A DNA stretch of 18,188 nucleotides from an uncultured Actinomycetes bacterium (GTDB lineage Bacteria; Actinomycetota; Acidimicrobiia; Acidimicrobiales; RAAP-2), in NCBI GenBank assembly GCA_903893955.1, contig CAITOG010000172.1, positions 1-18,188 on the forward strand, in the 5' to 3' direction. The first letter of the stretch is position 1. Every line of letters begins with the position of its first letter. The notes under the pieces were generated by a model. The model did not search any database and was not told the DNA's origin. It saw nothing but the letters and a program-made list of their open reading frames with translations. Of this stretch, positions 7,696-14,500 are shown in pieces. The translations under genes were made by a program, and so were the position numbers.

Positions 7696-7731
7696 GGAGG
7701 TCGGCGACACGCCGACGGGTCATCGTCCGTC

Positions 7732-7737
7732 TACCCT
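7732..7737 (+). promoter_or_regulatory. -10 box for leaderless transcription of marP
   Basis: TACCCT is followed by 7 nt and then the GTG at 7745, and no Shine-Dalgarno sequence precedes that GTG. Together with the opposite -10 at 7690-7695 it makes a back-to-back promoter pair whose -35 regions must overlap within about 36 nt. Confidence 0.5.
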
Positions 7738-7744
7738 CGGCCCC

Positions 7745-8914
7745 GTGGGCTGGATCGATATCGTCATCGCGGTGCTGGTCATCGCCGCAGCGATCCATGG
7801 TCTGCGCCTTGGCGCGGTCGTCCAGCTCGGGAGCTTCCTCGGGTTCTGGCTGGGGCTGGCCTTCGGGGCGGGCATCGCCCTCGTGCTGGCCAAGCCGCTG
7901 GCGTCAGGCACCTGGCGCACTGTGCTGACGGTGGCCTTCGTCCTCGGTGCCGCGGTGGCGGCCGGGACGCTCGGCCGGGTGCTCGGTGGGTGGATCGCAG
8001 TGACGCTCAAGCGCTGGCACCTCGGCTCCTTCGACGCAGCCGCCGGTGCCGCCTTCGGGGCGCTGAGCGTGCTCATCTCCGCGTGGCTGATCGCTGGCTT
8101 CCTGCTCCAGTCGGGCGTCCCCTGGTTGACCTCGGCGGTCGATCGCTCTGCCATCTTGCGAACCGTGGACTCAGCGCTTCCGCCGGTGCCAGCTGCCCTG
8201 GCCGAGGTCCAAGGCCTCTTGTCGACGACCGGCTTCCCCTCGGTCTTCGCCGGTGCCGTGCCGGTCCCCTCGTCGACGGTCCCGCCACCGACCTCGTCGG
8301 TCGCCAACGCCATCGCCGCCCCAGCGCTCGGAAGCGTCTTCAAGGTGTTCGGTGCTGCGTGCGGCGGTTACCAGGAGGGCACCGGCTTCATGATCGCTCC
8401 TCACCTGCTCGTGACCAACGCCCATGTGGTGGCGGGGATGGCACACCCCACCGCCATCGTCGCCAACCAGGCGATCGCTCTGACGCCGGTCCTCGTCGAT
8501 CCGAAGCTCGACCTTGCGGTCCTTCGCACCCCGACGACGCTCGGTCCTCCCCTGGCCTTGGACACCGCCGCCCAGGCGGCGGGAACACCAGCTGCCTTCG
8601 TCGGGTTCCCTGGCAACGGACCCGAGGTCGTTGGCGCAGCAGGGATCGCGCAGAGCTTCGAGGCCATCGGCCGAGACATCTACTCGAGCTCGCTGACGAC
8701 CCGACAGGTCGATGAGCTGACCGGAGTGATCCGTCCTGGCAGCTCAGGCAGCCCGCTGCTCGTCAACGGTGGTGTCGCCGGGGTGGTCTTCTCAAGGTCG
8801 ACCGTGAATCCGAAGGTCGGCTACGCGCTCAGCGCCGCAGCGGTGGCCCCGGACATCGCGGCTGCATCGACCCGCACTGCAGCGGTGTCGACTGGCGCGT
8901 GCGTGCCGCACTGA
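7745..8914 (+). CDS. marP: MarP-type membrane serine protease (CvpA-like membrane domain plus trypsin-like domain)
   Basis: A 389-residue protein with an N-terminal CvpA-like domain of about four membrane helices (roughly 4-20, 27-50, 58-80, 100-122) and a C-terminal extracytoplasmic chymotrypsin-like protease. The catalytic triad is visible: His227 in LLVTNAHVVAG, Asp256 in KLDLAVLR and Ser334 in RPGSSGSP. Cys206 (AACGGYQEGTGF) and Cys386 (STGACVPH) match the disulfide pair of mycobacterial MarP; the spacing of all five residues agrees with the Mycobacterium tuberculosis protein within one residue, as far as I remember its numbering. In that species MarP is needed for acid and oxidative stress resistance by cleaving a peptidoglycan hydrolase. 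The GTG start fits the leaderless -10 seven nt upstream. It is divergent from the propeller lipoprotein and convergent with gabT (16-nt gap), not next to the nth-nudix genes found in mycobacteria. Confidence 0.92.
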   Translation: MGWIDIVIAVLVIAAAIHGLRLGAVVQLGSFLGFWLGLAFGAGIALVLAKPLASGTWRTVLTVAFVLGAAVAAGTLGRVLGGWIAVTLKRWHLGSFDAAAGAAFGALSVLISAWLIAGFLLQSGVPWLTSAVDRSAILRTVDSALPPVPAALAEVQGLLSTTGFPSVFAGAVPVPSSTVPPPTSSVANAIAAPALGSVFKVFGAACGGYQEGTGFMIAPHLLVTNAHVVAGMAHPTAIVANQAIALTPVLVDPKLDLAVLRTPTTLGPPLALDTAAQAAGTPAAFVGFPGNGPEVVGAAGIAQSFEAIGRDIYSSSLTTRQVDELTGVIRPGSSGSPLLVNGGVAGVVFSRSTVNPKVGYALSAAAVAPDIAAASTRTAAVSTGACVPH

Positions 8915-8930
8915 GCCGCAGTCATGGTGC

Positions 8931-10259
8931 TCAGCAGTTGGCGCGCAGCGCCGCCTCCAGGACATCGAGCCCGTCGGCGAGCAGCTCGTCGGAGATGACG
9001 AGTGCCGGCAGGAGGCGCACCACGTTGCCGTAGCTCCCGCAGCTCAGGGTGAGCACGCCCTCGGCGGCGCAGGAGGCGACGACCGCCTTGGCGAGCGCAG
9101 CGTCTGGCTCGAGGGTGCCTGGCTTCACCAGCTCGATGGCGATCATGGCCCCTCGGCCACGGACCTCGGCGATCGAGCCGAGCTCGGCCTTGAGCGCACC
9201 GAAGCGAGCGGTGATGATCTCGCCGATGTGGCGAGCCCGGGCAGCGAGGTCCTCGTCGCGCATAACGCCGATCGAGGCGAGTGCGGCGGCGGTGGCAACG
9301 GGGTTGCCGCCGTAGGTGCCGCCGAGGCCACCAGCGTGCACTGCGTCCATGAGCTCTTGGCGACCGGTCACCGCTGCCAGCGGCATGCCGGCGGCGATTC
9401 CCTTGGCAGTGGTGATGAGGTCGGGTACCACGCCCTCGTCGTCGCAGGCGAACCACGAGCCGGTGCGGCAGAAGCCCGTCTGGACCTCGTCGGCGATGAA
9501 CACGACGCCATTGGCGGTCGCCCACTCGCTCAGCGCCGGGAGGAAGCCCGGCGCGGGCACGATGAAGCCGCCCTCGCCCTGGATCGGCTCGATCAAGATG
9601 GCGGCCAGGTTCTCGGCCCCGATCTGCACCTCGATCTGACTGATGACATCGGCTGCGGCCTCGGCGCCGCTGCGGCCACCGTCTCGGAGCGGATAGGACA
9701 TCGGCATCCGGTAGACCTCTGGTGCGAAGGGCCCGAAGCGGTCTTTGTACGGCATGTTCTTGGCCGTGAGCGCCATGGTCAGGTTGGTGCGCCCGTGGTA
9801 GGCGTGGTCGAAGGCGACCACGGCAGTCCGGCCGGTGGCGAGTCGTGCGACCTTGACGGCGTTCTCGACGGCCTCGGCACCCGAGTTGAACAGTGCGGTC
9901 CTCTTGGCGTGGTCGCCAGGGGTGAGCTCGTTGAGCGCCTCGGCCACTGCCACGTACTCCTCATAGGGGGTGACCATGAAGCAGGTGTGGTTGAAGTCGA
10001 GGGCCTGTGCGGCGATGGCGGCGGCAACCGCCGGGTGGGCGTGACCGACCGAGGTGACAGCGATGCCGCTGCCGAGGTCCAAGAGGTGGTTGCCATCTGC
10101 GTCGACCAGGATGGCGCCGCTGCCGCGCTCGATGTAGGCGTGGACCCCGGAGCTGACCCCCGCGGCTACCGCCTCGTCGCGTCGGGCGGCGATCTCCTTC
10201 GACCTCGGACCAGGGACCTCGGTCACCAAGAGCCGCTTCTGCTCGATCTGCTCTGCCAT
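8931..10259 (-). CDS. gabT: 4-aminobutyrate aminotransferase-like class III aminotransferase
   Basis: A 442-residue PLP enzyme of aminotransferase class III. The PLP-binding segment LFNSGAEAVENAVK (123-136), the acidic residues in IADEVQTGFCRTG (255-267, Asp257 binding the PLP nitrogen) and the Schiff-base lysine Lys286 in LITTAKGIAAGMP are all present. Length and segments such as HTCFMVTPYEEYV and QGEGGFIVPAPGFL agree with actinobacterial GabT, which moves the amino group of GABA to 2-oxoglutarate giving succinate semialdehyde. The ATG at 10259 has a strong GAGGAG site. No succinate-semialdehyde dehydrogenase is adjacent, so a role with another omega-amino acid remains possible. The spacer between the tRNA and this gene contains no TA dinucleotide, hence no TANNNT -10; it may be read through from the tRNA-Ser promoter. 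Confidence 0.88.
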   Translation of the reverse strand: MAEQIEQKRLLVTEVPGPRSKEIAARRDEAVAAGVSSGVHAYIERGSGAILVDADGNHLLDLGSGIAVTSVGHAHPAVAAAIAAQALDFNHTCFMVTPYEEYVAVAEALNELTPGDHAKRTALFNSGAEAVENAVKVARLATGRTAVVAFDHAYHGRTNLTMALTAKNMPYKDRFGPFAPEVYRMPMSYPLRDGGRSGAEAAADVISQIEVQIGAENLAAILIEPIQGEGGFIVPAPGFLPALSEWATANGVVFIADEVQTGFCRTGSWFACDDEGVVPDLITTAKGIAAGMPLAAVTGRQELMDAVHAGGLGGTYGGNPVATAAALASIGVMRDEDLAARARHIGEIITARFGALKAELGSIAEVRGRGAMIAIELVKPGTLEPDAALAKAVVASCAAEGVLTLSCGSYGNVVRLLPALVISDELLADGLDVLEAALRANC

Positions 10260-10292
10260 GGTGCCTCCTCAGGCGCTCGTGGTCGCACGTGG

Positions 10293-10349
10293 AAGGCGAC
10301 GACGCCGACCCGGGCTGCCCATCGGGACATCCGGGCCGGCGTCGGCCTT
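10293..10349 (-). terminator. Long GC-rich hairpin between tRNA-Ser and gabT (terminator or processing element)
   Basis: The arms GACGCCGACCCGG (10301-10313) and CCGGGCCGGCGTC (10331-10343) pair over 13 bp with a single G-U wobble. The helix is extended outside by AAGGC/GCCTT (10293-10297 with 10345-10349) after a small internal loop, and inside by CCC/GGG closing a three-base loop. It begins 4 nt after the tRNA 3' end. It lacks a U-tract, so it may act as a GC-rich terminator, a 3' processing signal of the tRNA or an attenuator before gabT. By symmetry it would also form in a plus-strand transcript. Confidence 0.55.
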
Positions 10350-10353
10350 CGAG

Positions 10354-10439
10354 CGGAGAGGGTGGGATTTGAACCCACGGTACGCAGTACGTACAACGGT
10401 TTTCGAGACCGTCCCATTCGGCCGCTCTGGCACCCCTCC
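10354..10439 (-). tRNA. tRNA-Ser (anticodon CGA)
   Basis: A complete 86-nt class II tRNA on the minus strand. The acceptor GGAGGGG pairs with CCTCTCC (one G-U) and the discriminator is G, as in tRNA-Ser. The anticodon arm is ACGGT-CTCGAAA-ACCGT with anticodon CGA, reading UCG. The long variable arm forms a perfect 5-bp stem GTACG/CGTAC. The T arm is GTGGG-TTCAAAT-CCCAC. CCA is not encoded. A TAGGAT -10 lies 7 nt before the mature 5' end. gabT lies downstream on the same strand. Confidence 0.97.
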
Positions 10440-10446
10440 GTCGACG

Positions 10447-10452
10447 ATCCTA
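10447..10452 (-). promoter_or_regulatory. Candidate -10 box of tRNA-Ser
   Basis: TAGGAT on the minus strand ends 7 nt before the mature 5' end of the tRNA (10439). Transcription would begin at or one base before the mature end, leaving almost no 5' leader for RNase P. No clear -35 is seen. Confidence 0.4.
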
Positions 10453-10499
10453 GCCCTCCATGCGGCGTCGGTCCTCGGCGACGAGGCGCTCATGGCGAT

Positions 10500-10519
10500 C
10501 CAACCTCCCTCTAGGTTGG
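10500..10519 (+). promoter_or_regulatory. Palindromic operator candidate overlapping the -10 box of the MFS exporter
   Basis: CCAACCT and AGGTTGG form a perfect 7-bp inverted repeat with a 6-nt spacer. The right arm contains TAGGTT (10512-10517), a TANNNT -10 that would start transcription near 10524, about 40 nt before the exporter start. A repressor of the TetR or MarR type bound here would block the promoter. No regulator gene lies next to it, so the regulator would be encoded elsewhere. Confidence 0.5.
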
Positions 10520-10563
10520 TCGAAAGCACCGCCGACCGAGCGGTGGACGAGGAGCCATGAGCG

Positions 10564-12108
10564 ATGCCTGAAACCGCCCCGAGCGCGACCACCGAGGTCG
10601 AGGGTCCCGATCCGAGGCGCTGGTTCGCCCTGGTCGTGATCGCGATCGCCCAGCTGATGGTGATCTTGGATGCCTCGATCGTGAACATCGCCCTGCCCGA
10701 TGCCCAGAAGGCGCTCCACATCTCGGCGGTCAACCGCCAGTGGGTCGTGACCGCCTACACCCTCACCTTCGGTGGCCTGCTCCTCCTCGGTGGCCGGATC
10801 GCCGACTACGCCGGTCGAAAGCGGGTCTTCATCATCGGCCTGCTCGGCTTCGCCGGTGCCTCGGCCCTCGGTGGCTTTGCTCCCACCCAGGGCCTCTTGT
10901 TCACCGCCCGTGCACTCCAGGGCGCCTTCGGCGCGATCCTGGCGCCTGCCGCGCTGTCGCTCATCTCGGTGACGTTCACCGATTCGAAGGAGCGGGCTAA
11001 GGCCTTCGGGGTCTACGGCGCGCTCTCAGGCGCCGGGGCTGCGATCGGCCTGATCGCCGGCGGCCTGTTGACCCAGTACCTCTCGTGGCGCTGGTGCCTC
11101 TTCGTGAACGTGCCGATGGCGCTGATCGCGGTGGCGCTGGCCATCCCGAACGTGCGTGAGTCGAAGCTCGTGGGACGGACCAAGTACGACGTGCCCGGCG
11201 CACTGCTGTCGACCTTCGGCTTCGTCTCGCTCGTCTACGGCATCACCGAGGCGGCCACGCCGGGCTACGGCTGGGGCTCACCCCGCTCGTTCGGCTTCCT
11301 CGTCGTCGGCGTGCTGCTGCTGATCGTCTTCGTGTTCTACGAGTCGAGGGCAGCCCAGCCGCTCCTGCCGCTCAGCATCATCAAGGACCGCGTCCGAGGC
11401 GGCTCGTACCTCTCGCAGTTCTTCCTGGCGGCAGGCATGTTCGGCATGTTCCTCTTCATGACCTTCTACTTCCAGAACGTCCACGGCTTCTCGCCGATCA
11501 AGGCGGGTCTGTGCTTCCTACCGTTCTCGGTCGGGATCATCATCAGCGCGGCGATCGGCAGCCAGTTGCTCCCTCGGGTCGGGCCCCGGCCGCTCGGAAC
11601 CATCGGGCTCGTGATGGGCGCCGGCGGCCTCTTCTATCTCTCCCAGATCACTGCCACGTCGAGCTACGTCTCCTCGGTGCTGCCGGCCTTCCTGCTCATG
11701 AGCCTGGGCCTTGGAAGCGTCTTCGTGTCGGTCTCGTCGACGGCGCTGTTCAACGTGCCGTTCCACGAGTCCGGTGTCGCTTCGGCGGTGCTCAACACGA
11801 CTCAGCAGATCGGTGGCTCGCTCGGCACGGCGATCTTCAACACCGTGGCTATCAGCGCGACAGCGGCATTCGCCCTCTCGCACCCCTGGCACGGCGTCAC
11901 CCTGCCGCCTGGGGTCTCGCCCCCAGACGCCGCTACCCACGGGTTCGCTGTTGCCTTCAAGCTCGGCTCGCTGAGCATGCTGCTCGGCGCGATCGTCTAC
12001 TTCTTCCTCGTCAACGTCGATCGCCACCACCTCGCTCAGCACGATGACGTCGGCGAGCCGACCTCGGTCGAGCAGGCGCTCTATCTTGAGAGCCAAGGAG
12101 AGATCTGA
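10564..12108 (+). CDS. DHA2-type (14-helix) MFS drug exporter
   Basis: A 514-residue major facilitator protein of the EmrB/QacA group, which expels drugs or lipophilic compounds in exchange for protons. LDASIVNIALP (35-45) is the helix-1 motif of this group; GGRIADYAGRKRVF (76-89) is motif A; the Gly-rich segment GALSGAGAAIGLIAGG (152-167) corresponds to antiporter motif C. The length and count of hydrophobic segments fit 14 helices. The ATG at 10564 sits 9 nt after a GAGGAG site (10549-10554); an ATG at 10557 is only 2 nt from that site and opens a four-codon frame ending in TGA inside the start region. It is the first gene of a plus-strand row with the alpha/beta hydrolase (25-nt gap) and the desaturase. 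The palindrome over its promoter suggests repression that is lifted by a ligand. Confidence 0.93.
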   Translation: MPETAPSATTEVEGPDPRRWFALVVIAIAQLMVILDASIVNIALPDAQKALHISAVNRQWVVTAYTLTFGGLLLLGGRIADYAGRKRVFIIGLLGFAGASALGGFAPTQGLLFTARALQGAFGAILAPAALSLISVTFTDSKERAKAFGVYGALSGAGAAIGLIAGGLLTQYLSWRWCLFVNVPMALIAVALAIPNVRESKLVGRTKYDVPGALLSTFGFVSLVYGITEAATPGYGWGSPRSFGFLVVGVLLLIVFVFYESRAAQPLLPLSIIKDRVRGGSYLSQFFLAAGMFGMFLFMTFYFQNVHGFSPIKAGLCFLPFSVGIIISAAIGSQLLPRVGPRPLGTIGLVMGAGGLFYLSQITATSSYVSSVLPAFLLMSLGLGSVFVSVSSTALFNVPFHESGVASAVLNTTQQIGGSLGTAIFNTVAISATAAFALSHPWHGVTLPPGVSPPDAATHGFAVAFKLGSLSMLLGAIVYFFLVNVDRHHLAQHDDVGEPTSVEQALYLESQGEI

Positions 12109-12133
12109 CCCCAGCTCTCCCAAGGAGGCAGCG

Positions 12134-12889
12134 ATGGCGATCGTCTTGGTCCACGGGAATCCTGAGATGCCAGCGGTCTGGGCGCCACTGATCGAGGCGT
12201 GGGGTCGCGATGACATCATCACGCCAAACCTGCCGGGCTTCGGCTCGCCGCTGCCGCCAGGCTTCGATGCCACCAAGGAGGCCTACCTCGGCTGGCTCAT
12301 CGCCGAGCTCGAGGCCATCGGCGAGCCTGTCGACCTCATCGGGCACGACTGGGGCGGCGGGTTGGCAGGTCGGCTGGCCATGGTGCGCCCTGACCTCTTG
12401 ACGTCATGGGCGTCTGATGCGATCGGCCTGTTCCACCCTCGCTACGAGTGGCACGACGCCGCTCTCATCTGGCAGACCCCGGTCGAGGGCGAGGCGCTCA
12501 TCGCCGCCATGCTCGACACCTCGCTCGAGGAGCGGACCGCCGGCTTCGCCGCGCTCGGCATCCCCGAGCCGACCGCCGGGATCCTGGCCGCCGCTGCGGA
12601 CAAGCAGATGGGGGAGTGCATCCTGTCGCTGTACCGCTCGGCCACCCAGCCGGCCATGGCCGAGTGGGGCAAGGACGTTGAGGGGGCGAAGGCGAGGCCT
12701 GGCTTATTCCTCCACGCCCCAGAGGACCCCTACGTGGGCAAGGGCAGAGGGGCAAGCGAGGTCGCTGCGGCCATGGGCGCCTCGGTGGGGGAGCTCACCG
12801 GCCGTGGTCACTGGTGGATGGTCGAGGACCCGGCCCAGGGAGCGGAGATCCTCGAGGCCTGGGTGTCGAAACAGAGCGTCGACGGGTAG
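12134..12889 (+). CDS. Alpha/beta hydrolase with Asp nucleophile (epoxide hydrolase/haloalkane dehalogenase type)
   Basis: A 251-residue alpha/beta-fold hydrolase. The oxyanion motif HGNP (7-10) and the nucleophile elbow GHDWGG (70-75), with Asp72 as nucleophile, are the pattern of epoxide hydrolases and haloalkane dehalogenases rather than of esterases, which have Ser there. The acid is probably Asp198 in APEDPYVG and the base His226 in GRGHWWMVEDP. At 251 residues it is shorter than most of those enzymes (about 290-320), so the cap domain must be small. The ATG at 12134 has an excellent AAGGAGG site (12122-12128); readings that begin earlier are overlaps with the exporter. The 25-nt spacing suggests co-transcription with the exporter. 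Trp73 after the nucleophile could act as a halide or substrate contact. The substrate cannot be named. Confidence 0.85.
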   Translation: MAIVLVHGNPEMPAVWAPLIEAWGRDDIITPNLPGFGSPLPPGFDATKEAYLGWLIAELEAIGEPVDLIGHDWGGGLAGRLAMVRPDLLTSWASDAIGLFHPRYEWHDAALIWQTPVEGEALIAAMLDTSLEERTAGFAALGIPEPTAGILAAAADKQMGECILSLYRSATQPAMAEWGKDVEGAKARPGLFLHAPEDPYVGKGRGASEVAAAMGASVGELTGRGHWWMVEDPAQGAEILEAWVSKQSVDG

Positions 12890-12921
12890 GATCAATGGTG
12901 ACCCGCGGTCGCAAGACCGTG
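12887..12921 (+). promoter_or_regulatory. Candidate promoter and 5'-leader hairpin of the desaturase gene
   Basis: TAGGAT (12887-12892), overlapping the hydrolase stop codon, fits a -10 box with a start near 12899. The resulting leader holds a 7-bp stem (12904-12910 with 12915-12921, one G-U) capped by a GCAA tetraloop, a stable GNRA type. The AGAGGA ribosome-binding site (12927-12932) lies just after it. No U-tract follows, so it is not a simple terminator. A good -35 is not seen. Confidence 0.35.
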
Positions 12922-12938
12922 TGCTGAGAGGATCCGAA

Positions 12939-14066
12939 ATGGCGCAGAACGACCTTCTAGACGCCGCTTCCCCGGCGGCCCCCCGAACTGGCTCGCTCAA
13001 GCCCGTCATCGACGCGTTGCCCGAGAGCGTCTACGAGAACCCGACCTGGCGCGGGATGCTCTACTTCGTCCGAGACATGGTGCTCTACGTCGGCTTGCTC
13101 GCGGCGCTCGTGTTCGTGTCGAATATCTTCCTCGTCGCCGGCCTCGAGGTGCTGATGGCGTTGGTGGTCTCGGGCCTCTTCATCATCGGTCACGACTCGG
13201 CGCACGGCGCCTTGTTCGGCTCGAAGAAGACCAACGGGGTGGTCGGTCGCATCGCCATGCTGCCGAGCTTCCACGTCTACGAGGGCTGGATCCTCGGTCA
13301 CAACCGGGTCCACCATGCCTTCACGGTTCGCGAGGGCTACGACTTCGTGTGGCACCCCACCACCCCTGAGCAGTTCGCCGCCATGGGCTGGTGGCGTCGA
13401 AGCGTCCACCGCTTCGAGTGGTCCTTCGTGGGCCCCTGGCTCTATTACATCCACCAGGTCTGGATCACCAAGATGATGGTCGGCAAGCCTCCGGCGCGGT
13501 GGGCCTCGGCAATCCGACGGGACCGCTGGATCGTGGTCGGCTTCTTCAGCGCCATGGTGGCACTCTTCACCACCATCGGAATCTCGATGGGCGACTCGGT
13601 GGCCGGCATCATCTGGCTTGACCTTCGCACGGTGGTGCTGCCATTCCTCGGTTTCACCTATGTCATGGGCTCGTTCGTCCATGTCCACCACGTCGCGCCG
13701 GACATCCGTTGGTGGCGCAAGGCCGAATGGACCAAGTTCAAGGCACAGATGGAGGGCACCACGGTGCTCAGAGCGCCCAAGGGCCTGAACTTCTTCATCC
13801 ACTGGATCATGGTCCATGTCCCGCACCACGTGGACATGCGAGTCCCGATGTACCACCTGGAGGAGGCTGCTGCCGCTATCGAGGAGGCCTTCCCGGGCAC
13901 CGTGATCGACCAGCCGCTCCGGTTCCGTGACTTCGTCGCCAACACCAAGCAGTGCAAGCTCTACGACTTCGACGCCGGTGTGTGGATGACCTACGCCGAG
14001 GGCAAGGCCTCGCTTGTCTCAGCCGGAGCGCTTGGCAGCGAAGAACTCGCTGAGCAGCGCAGCTGA
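12939..14066 (+). CDS. Membrane fatty acid desaturase, three His boxes
   Basis: A 375-residue integral-membrane di-iron desaturase. The His boxes are HDSAH (85-89), HNRVHH (121-126) and HVPHH (293-297), plus His249-251 in VHVHHVAP. Hydrophobic segments at roughly 46-82 and 197-245 supply the helices. This pattern fits acyl desaturases of the FADS family, which introduce a cis double bond using oxygen and an electron carrier; carotenoid ketolase or hydroxylase relatives have a similar layout and cannot be ruled out. The ATG at 12939 follows an AGAGGA site at 6 nt. It lies 49 nt after the hydrolase and may have its own promoter. Its last 48 nt overlap the 3' end of tadA on the opposite strand. 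No ferredoxin or reductase gene is adjacent. Confidence 0.9.
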   Translation: MAQNDLLDAASPAAPRTGSLKPVIDALPESVYENPTWRGMLYFVRDMVLYVGLLAALVFVSNIFLVAGLEVLMALVVSGLFIIGHDSAHGALFGSKKTNGVVGRIAMLPSFHVYEGWILGHNRVHHAFTVREGYDFVWHPTTPEQFAAMGWWRRSVHRFEWSFVGPWLYYIHQVWITKMMVGKPPARWASAIRRDRWIVVGFFSAMVALFTTIGISMGDSVAGIIWLDLRTVVLPFLGFTYVMGSFVHVHHVAPDIRWWRKAEWTKFKAQMEGTTVLRAPKGLNFFIHWIMVHVPHHVDMRVPMYHLEEAAAAIEEAFPGTVIDQPLRFRDFVANTKQCKLYDFDAGVWMTYAEGKASLVSAGALGSEELAEQRS

Positions 14067-14489
14067 CTCTGCTGCCCTGAGCCCGGTCGTCACCTCGGCC
14101 ATGTGGTTGAGCCGAGGGTCTTGGAGGATGTTGTAGCGGCTCCCCGCGGCGCCGGCCTTCTCGTCCATCGCGCCGATCACCACCCGGGGGACCCGAGCGG
14201 CCACGATGGCGCCGGCGCACATCGAACACGGCTCCAAGGTCACCACCAAGGTGACATCGTCGAGCCGCCACCGCCCGAGTCCGGCCGCCGCCTCGCGCAA
14301 GGCGATGATCTCGGCGTGGGCAGTCGGGTCGTCCTCGGCCTCCCTGGCGTTGCCGGCGACCGAGAGCAGGCGCCCCTGGCGGAGCACGACGGCGCCGACC
14401 GGGACCTCTCCGGCACGGGCTGCGTCTCGTGCGGCCTCGAGCGCTCGAGCCATGGCCCCGTCATCGCTCCAGGCGGGGTCGATGGACAT
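14019..14489 (-). CDS. tadA: tRNA-specific adenosine deaminase TadA
   Basis: A 156-residue zinc deaminase that converts A34 of tRNA-Arg(ACG) to inosine. The zinc motif is HAE (58-60, in DPTAHAEIIAL) and PCSMC (87-91, Cys88 and Cys91), followed by AGAIVAARVPRVVIG as in TadA; Glu60 is the proton shuttle. The substrate-side Asn47 (AGNARE) is also present. I chose the ATG at 14489; there is no strong ribosome-binding site, and the ATG at the MARALEAAR segment (residue 13) is an alternative. It starts 11 nt after the stop of the Ddn-family gene, so translation is probably coupled in one operon. Its 3' end overlaps the desaturase gene tail to tail by 48 nt. Confidence 0.93.
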   Translation of the reverse strand: MSIDPAWSDDGAMARALEAARDAARAGEVPVGAVVLRQGRLLSVAGNAREAEDDPTAHAEIIALREAAAGLGRWRLDDVTLVVTLEPCSMCAGAIVAARVPRVVIGAMDEKAGAAGSRYNILQDPRLNHMAEVTTGLRAAESAALLSEFFAAKRSG

Positions 14490-14500
14490 GGTCGAGTCGA

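Noticed and set aside
10258..10560. A plus-strand frame reading ERRGWDLNPRY over the tRNA
   Set aside because: This is the well-known false protein made by translating the complement of a tRNA-Ser gene.
10557..10571. Four-codon frame ATG AGC GAT GCC TGA at the exporter start as a regulatory leader peptide
   Set aside because: Its ATG is only 2 nt from the GAGGAG site, too close for efficient initiation; more likely chance.
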